Source: an uncultured Legionella sp. (GTDB lineage Bacteria; Pseudomonadota; Gammaproteobacteria; Legionellales; Legionellaceae). From it: 33,865 bases of DNA. A model generated the notes under the pieces. That model was not told the DNA's origin and did not search any database. It saw only the letters and a program-made list of their open reading frames with translations. A program made the position numbers and the translations under genes. The first letter of the stretch is position 1, and each line of letters starts with the position of its first letter. The DNA lies in contig CAMFHA010000021.1 in NCBI GenBank assembly GCA_945952115.1, positions 1-33,865 on the forward strand, read 5' to 3'. This document shows, piece by piece, positions 31,388 through 33,865 of the stretch.

Positions 31388-33592
31388 TTAAGCATAAGAT
31401 GCGGTTGCGCTGCAATCATTTGGAGCCATACTATTAACTGTATCACTTATCAAGCCTAATCTTTTACTACTATCCGTTTCAGAGCAGAAGAAGAATGCTC
31501 GGTTGTTAGTCACATTAATGAATCCTTTGATTAAAAGTCCAAAACCTAAAGTTCCAACAGCTAAGGCCAGATTTCTCAAAAATTCAGACCAACCACGATG
31601 CATCTCTAATTGTTCTCGTGCTTCTTTAATGAATGCATTACAATCGCTTTTGAACGTTTTATAAGCATCTACAGTAGGAGGCTGTGAAAAATAAATTGCA
31701 GCAGCGGTGTTTAATTGCGTATAAAGCTTATATGCTGCTTTGCGAGCATCTTCCGTTCCAGGTCTTTGCTCAAACTCGCTTATTTTATCTAATAAAAGAT
31801 CCAGCTGCGCGTTAAAAACTTGTTGATTCTGTTCTTGCTTTTGTTGTTGTCGTTGCTTTTGCTCTCTATGATGGAGATCCTCTTCACGTTGTTTTTGGGA
31901 TTTCGTTGCTTGAGCGAATAAGTTGTTAAATTGTTTTTTTACCGATACGTCACCAAACTCTTGAGAAACTTCCTGAATGTCTGAAAATTGCTTTGAACTA
32001 TGCACTTTACTTAACACTGCACGATAGTTTTTTTGAAAATCCTCAGTCACATATTGAGGCCTTGTAGTGGCATTACTGTAGTTAAACATCGTCAACGATT
32101 TTGCAGTTCCTACAGCTAAGGTAGTAGGTAGTGGTGTTAAACAATCCAATAATGCATTAAAAATAAAATCTTCTCCTTTTTTATCAGCAATAGCTTGGAT
32201 GTATTTTTTTAATTTAGGACATGTACTTAATGCGTTTTGTAGTCGTTCTTTATTCAAAACATTCATGCACATCGAGACAAAAATATTATCTACATCATTA
32301 TTGAACATTTCATCAGCAATCTCTTCAATAAACTCATCTTCGGACAACCCCAACCCTCTATAAGCAGTCTGTTTATAGGCTTCAAGCAGATGATTATAAT
32401 CATCACTTAAATCAGCATCGGACAAGATTCGCCGAAAAGCAACTCGAGCTTCTGGAGCAATGAAAATAGAATTACGAATATTTTCATTGGAATAAAACTC
32501 TGTTTGCTGTCCTGTCACCCAAGCTATAACTGATTTAAAATGGTTATCACCCCCACATTCCAACGAGTTACTGAGTGTCACTCCTGCTGCTTTTAGTAAA
32601 GGTTGAAATAAGCCTAAATAAGCCGTACTAAAACAGCTCCCAAACACCATTACAGAACAACGGATACTTTTATTCGTTAAGATATCGCTAATACTTTGTA
32701 ATTGTTGCTTATTGAGATTACTGGAGCCAACAAATGGACTACCATGGCCACCTCCAAGATAAAACACATCAAACTCAGTATTAGCGGGTATTTCTGCTAA
32801 TTTATTAGTGAGGTACCTAAAATGGTTTTCATTGACAACTCCTTGCTCATCGATTCCATTAAGATGATAAATAATATAATTCCCGGTCTTTTCTTTAACC
32901 GTTTGGTACACATAATCACGAACCTGTTGTTGCTTAAATAATGCAAGAGCCTTTTCTAACTGCGGCCAATGCAACGTCGCTTTAGAATGGATCAGATGAA
33001 TTAACTCATTAAAGGTTTCTGGAGCTTGCTCACTAAACGTTAAACCATCTAAAGCAACTTCCAGTTCACTATAAGAAAACCCCTCTGCATTTCTGATAAT
33101 CAATGCTTTTTTCGACAGTGACGTATCTTTGTTTTTAAATTGTTTAGGTAACTGCGAAATGCTCATCTTAAATCCATGGTCGCCTCGACTAACCATTTGA
33201 AATCCAAATTTCATGTAAAATCGAATAGCAGGCTTATTATTGATATCAACATCTAATTGTACTGAGAATGGACGAGTTCTTTTTTTAGAAAGCTCTTGCT
33301 CTTGTAACAAGATTGTTTTCATCAACTCAGTGCCAATACCACGCTTTTTCACTCGAGGATCTACGCCTAAGTTACTGATATAAATATGATCGCCTTCTTG
33401 TCTTACAAAAATATATCCCAATATTTTTTCTGGTTGTTGTTCATCATAAAATGCATAACACCATTCTTCGTTAAAAAAGTGGTTGAAATCATTGCTCGAC
33501 CATCCACCATGAAGATCAATACTATTGAAAATAATTTGATCTAACTCAAGTATTTGGTCTTTATCAGCTACGGTTAAATGACGAATAGGCAT
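31388..33592 (-). CDS. GNAT acetyltransferase fused to caspase-like domain, coiled coil and membrane-associated tail; effector candidate
   Basis: 734 residues. Residues 1-147 are a GNAT N-acetyltransferase: ISNLGVDPRVKKRGIGTELM carries the acetyl-CoA loop RGIG, followed by NKPAIRFYMKFGFQ. Residues about 240-390 look like a clan CD cysteine peptidase: a strand then GGGHG (His283) in FDVFYLGGGHGSPF, and a strand then GSC (Cys320) in SVMVFGSCFSTAY, the caspase/clostripain-type His and Cys order. Residues 545-600 are a Gln/Glu/Arg-rich coiled coil. The end (about 680-725) has RGWSEFLRNLALAVGTLGFG and FFFCSETDSSKRLG, a tail I recall from several Legionella proteins of unknown role. No signal peptide is present. 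A translocated effector that acetylates and cuts host proteins is an inference. Confidence 0.8.
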   Translation of the reverse strand: MPIRHLTVADKDQILELDQIIFNSIDLHGGWSSNDFNHFFNEEWCYAFYDEQQPEKILGYIFVRQEGDHIYISNLGVDPRVKKRGIGTELMKTILLQEQELSKKRTRPFSVQLDVDINNKPAIRFYMKFGFQMVSRGDHGFKMSISQLPKQFKNKDTSLSKKALIIRNAEGFSYSELEVALDGLTFSEQAPETFNELIHLIHSKATLHWPQLEKALALFKQQQVRDYVYQTVKEKTGNYIIYHLNGIDEQGVVNENHFRYLTNKLAEIPANTEFDVFYLGGGHGSPFVGSSNLNKQQLQSISDILTNKSIRCSVMVFGSCFSTAYLGLFQPLLKAAGVTLSNSLECGGDNHFKSVIAWVTGQQTEFYSNENIRNSIFIAPEARVAFRRILSDADLSDDYNHLLEAYKQTAYRGLGLSEDEFIEEIADEMFNNDVDNIFVSMCMNVLNKERLQNALSTCPKLKKYIQAIADKKGEDFIFNALLDCLTPLPTTLAVGTAKSLTMFNYSNATTRPQYVTEDFQKNYRAVLSKVHSSKQFSDIQEVSQEFGDVSVKKQFNNLFAQATKSQKQREEDLHHREQKQRQQQKQEQNQQVFNAQLDLLLDKISEFEQRPGTEDARKAAYKLYTQLNTAAAIYFSQPPTVDAYKTFKSDCNAFIKEAREQLEMHRGWSEFLRNLALAVGTLGFGLLIKGFINVTNNRAFFFCSETDSSKRLGLISDTVNSMAPNDCSATASYA

Positions 33593-33703
33593 AGCAGTAA
33601 CTCATCAATAAAAAACATTATGGTAACAAAAAATTATTAAGAAATTGTTAGTTAACGCCGTGTTTAAGATTAAATGAACTGCTCGGAGGGTGATCTTGAA
33701 CAT

Positions 33704-33797
33704 TAGAGCTCTTTCGAAACTCGCAGTAAAGAGCAAAGTGCAAGGAGATGCGGAGCGGAAAACTAGAGTGTACACACAAGTACAGGAGGATTCGAGC
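33704..33797. repeat. Repeat B, copy 2 (left part)
   Basis: CTTTCGAAACTCGC, AGAGCAAAGTG, AGTGTACACACAAGTACA and GAGGATTCGAGCC follow in the same order as in copy 1 (6466 onward). There is a 13-base insertion after GCGGAG and scattered changes. The right palindromic arm of copy 1 is missing; different sequence follows. Confidence 0.75.
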
Positions 33798-33830
33798 CAC
33801 TGCCATTAAATTAAGGAATTTCACATCGTA

Positions 33831-33865
33831 ACCGTTCGGGCTGAGGAGGCCTTTAGGCCCTCTCG
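33831..33865. repeat. Palindromic extragenic repeat cut by the window edge
   Basis: CCGTTCGGGCTGAGGAGGCC then TTTAGGCCCTCTCG. The GAGGCC/GGCC core is palindromic. This resembles the GTTCGGGCTGAG extragenic repeats found in many bacterial genomes, but only one side is in view. Confidence 0.4.

Noticed and set aside
4307..33865. CRISPR array
   Set aside because: The repeats found are palindromes dispersed kilobases apart, with no regular repeat-spacer pattern and no cas genes.

Overview
The window looks like a chromosomal segment of a Legionella species. The DNA is AT-rich. It carries a close match in architecture to SidP, a Dot/Icm-translocated phosphoinositide phosphatase, placed directly beside an mmsA-mmsB-acs operon. 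It also has an omptin, an Rcp/PagP-type lipid A palmitoyltransferase and several large proteins of the Legionella effector type. From memory, the order dsbA, cytochrome c4, engB, small hypothetical, acs, mmsB, mmsA, sidP also occurs in L. pneumophila. I could not check this, and I do not assign a species.

Region 1 (1-6100) is the tail of a non-ribosomal peptide cluster, all on the + strand. It holds the end of an NRPS (A10 motif, carrier domain, epimerization domain, thioesterase), an ABC exporter, a TauD/SyrP-like Fe(II)/2-oxoglutarate oxygenase and a small aspartyl/asparaginyl beta-hydroxylase-fold protein. These would assemble, export and hydroxylate a peptide whose last residue is probably D-configured. 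Region 2 (6100-6668) has no gene. It holds a cluster of DnaA-box-like nonamers, an AT-rich tract, a hairpin and two palindromic repeats, and it is the junction between the NRPS cluster and conserved backbone.

Region 3 (6669-17338) is backbone: periplasmic dsbA and cytochrome c4, the GTPase engB, a small helical protein, the acs-mmsB-mmsA operon (valine/propionate-type carbon use), sidP, dapB and a previously uncalled 56-residue membrane protein of YqaE/PMP3 type overlapping the dapB ribosome site. Region 4 (17700-24150) holds a guanidinium-type SMR exporter, an OafA-like acyltransferase with SGNH domain, a lipase-like protein with membrane segments, a small exported protein, a hypothetical protein with a candidate PmrA site upstream, and an omptin.

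Region 5 (24154-27665, - strand) is a signalling set: PAS-REC, a shortened PAS-DHp, a lone REC, and Hpt-REC-REC-GGDEF. No histidine-kinase ATPase domain is present anywhere in it. Region 6 (27890-31164) holds coq7, an APC permease, rcp/pagP and a DUF962/Mpo1-like protein. Region 7 (31388-33592) is one 734-residue protein joining a GNAT acetyltransferase, a caspase-like His/Cys domain, a coiled coil and a membrane-associated tail. It is the least familiar gene here.

Between genes lie at least five families of palindromic or dispersed repeats (A to E below), four of them with two copies inside the window.
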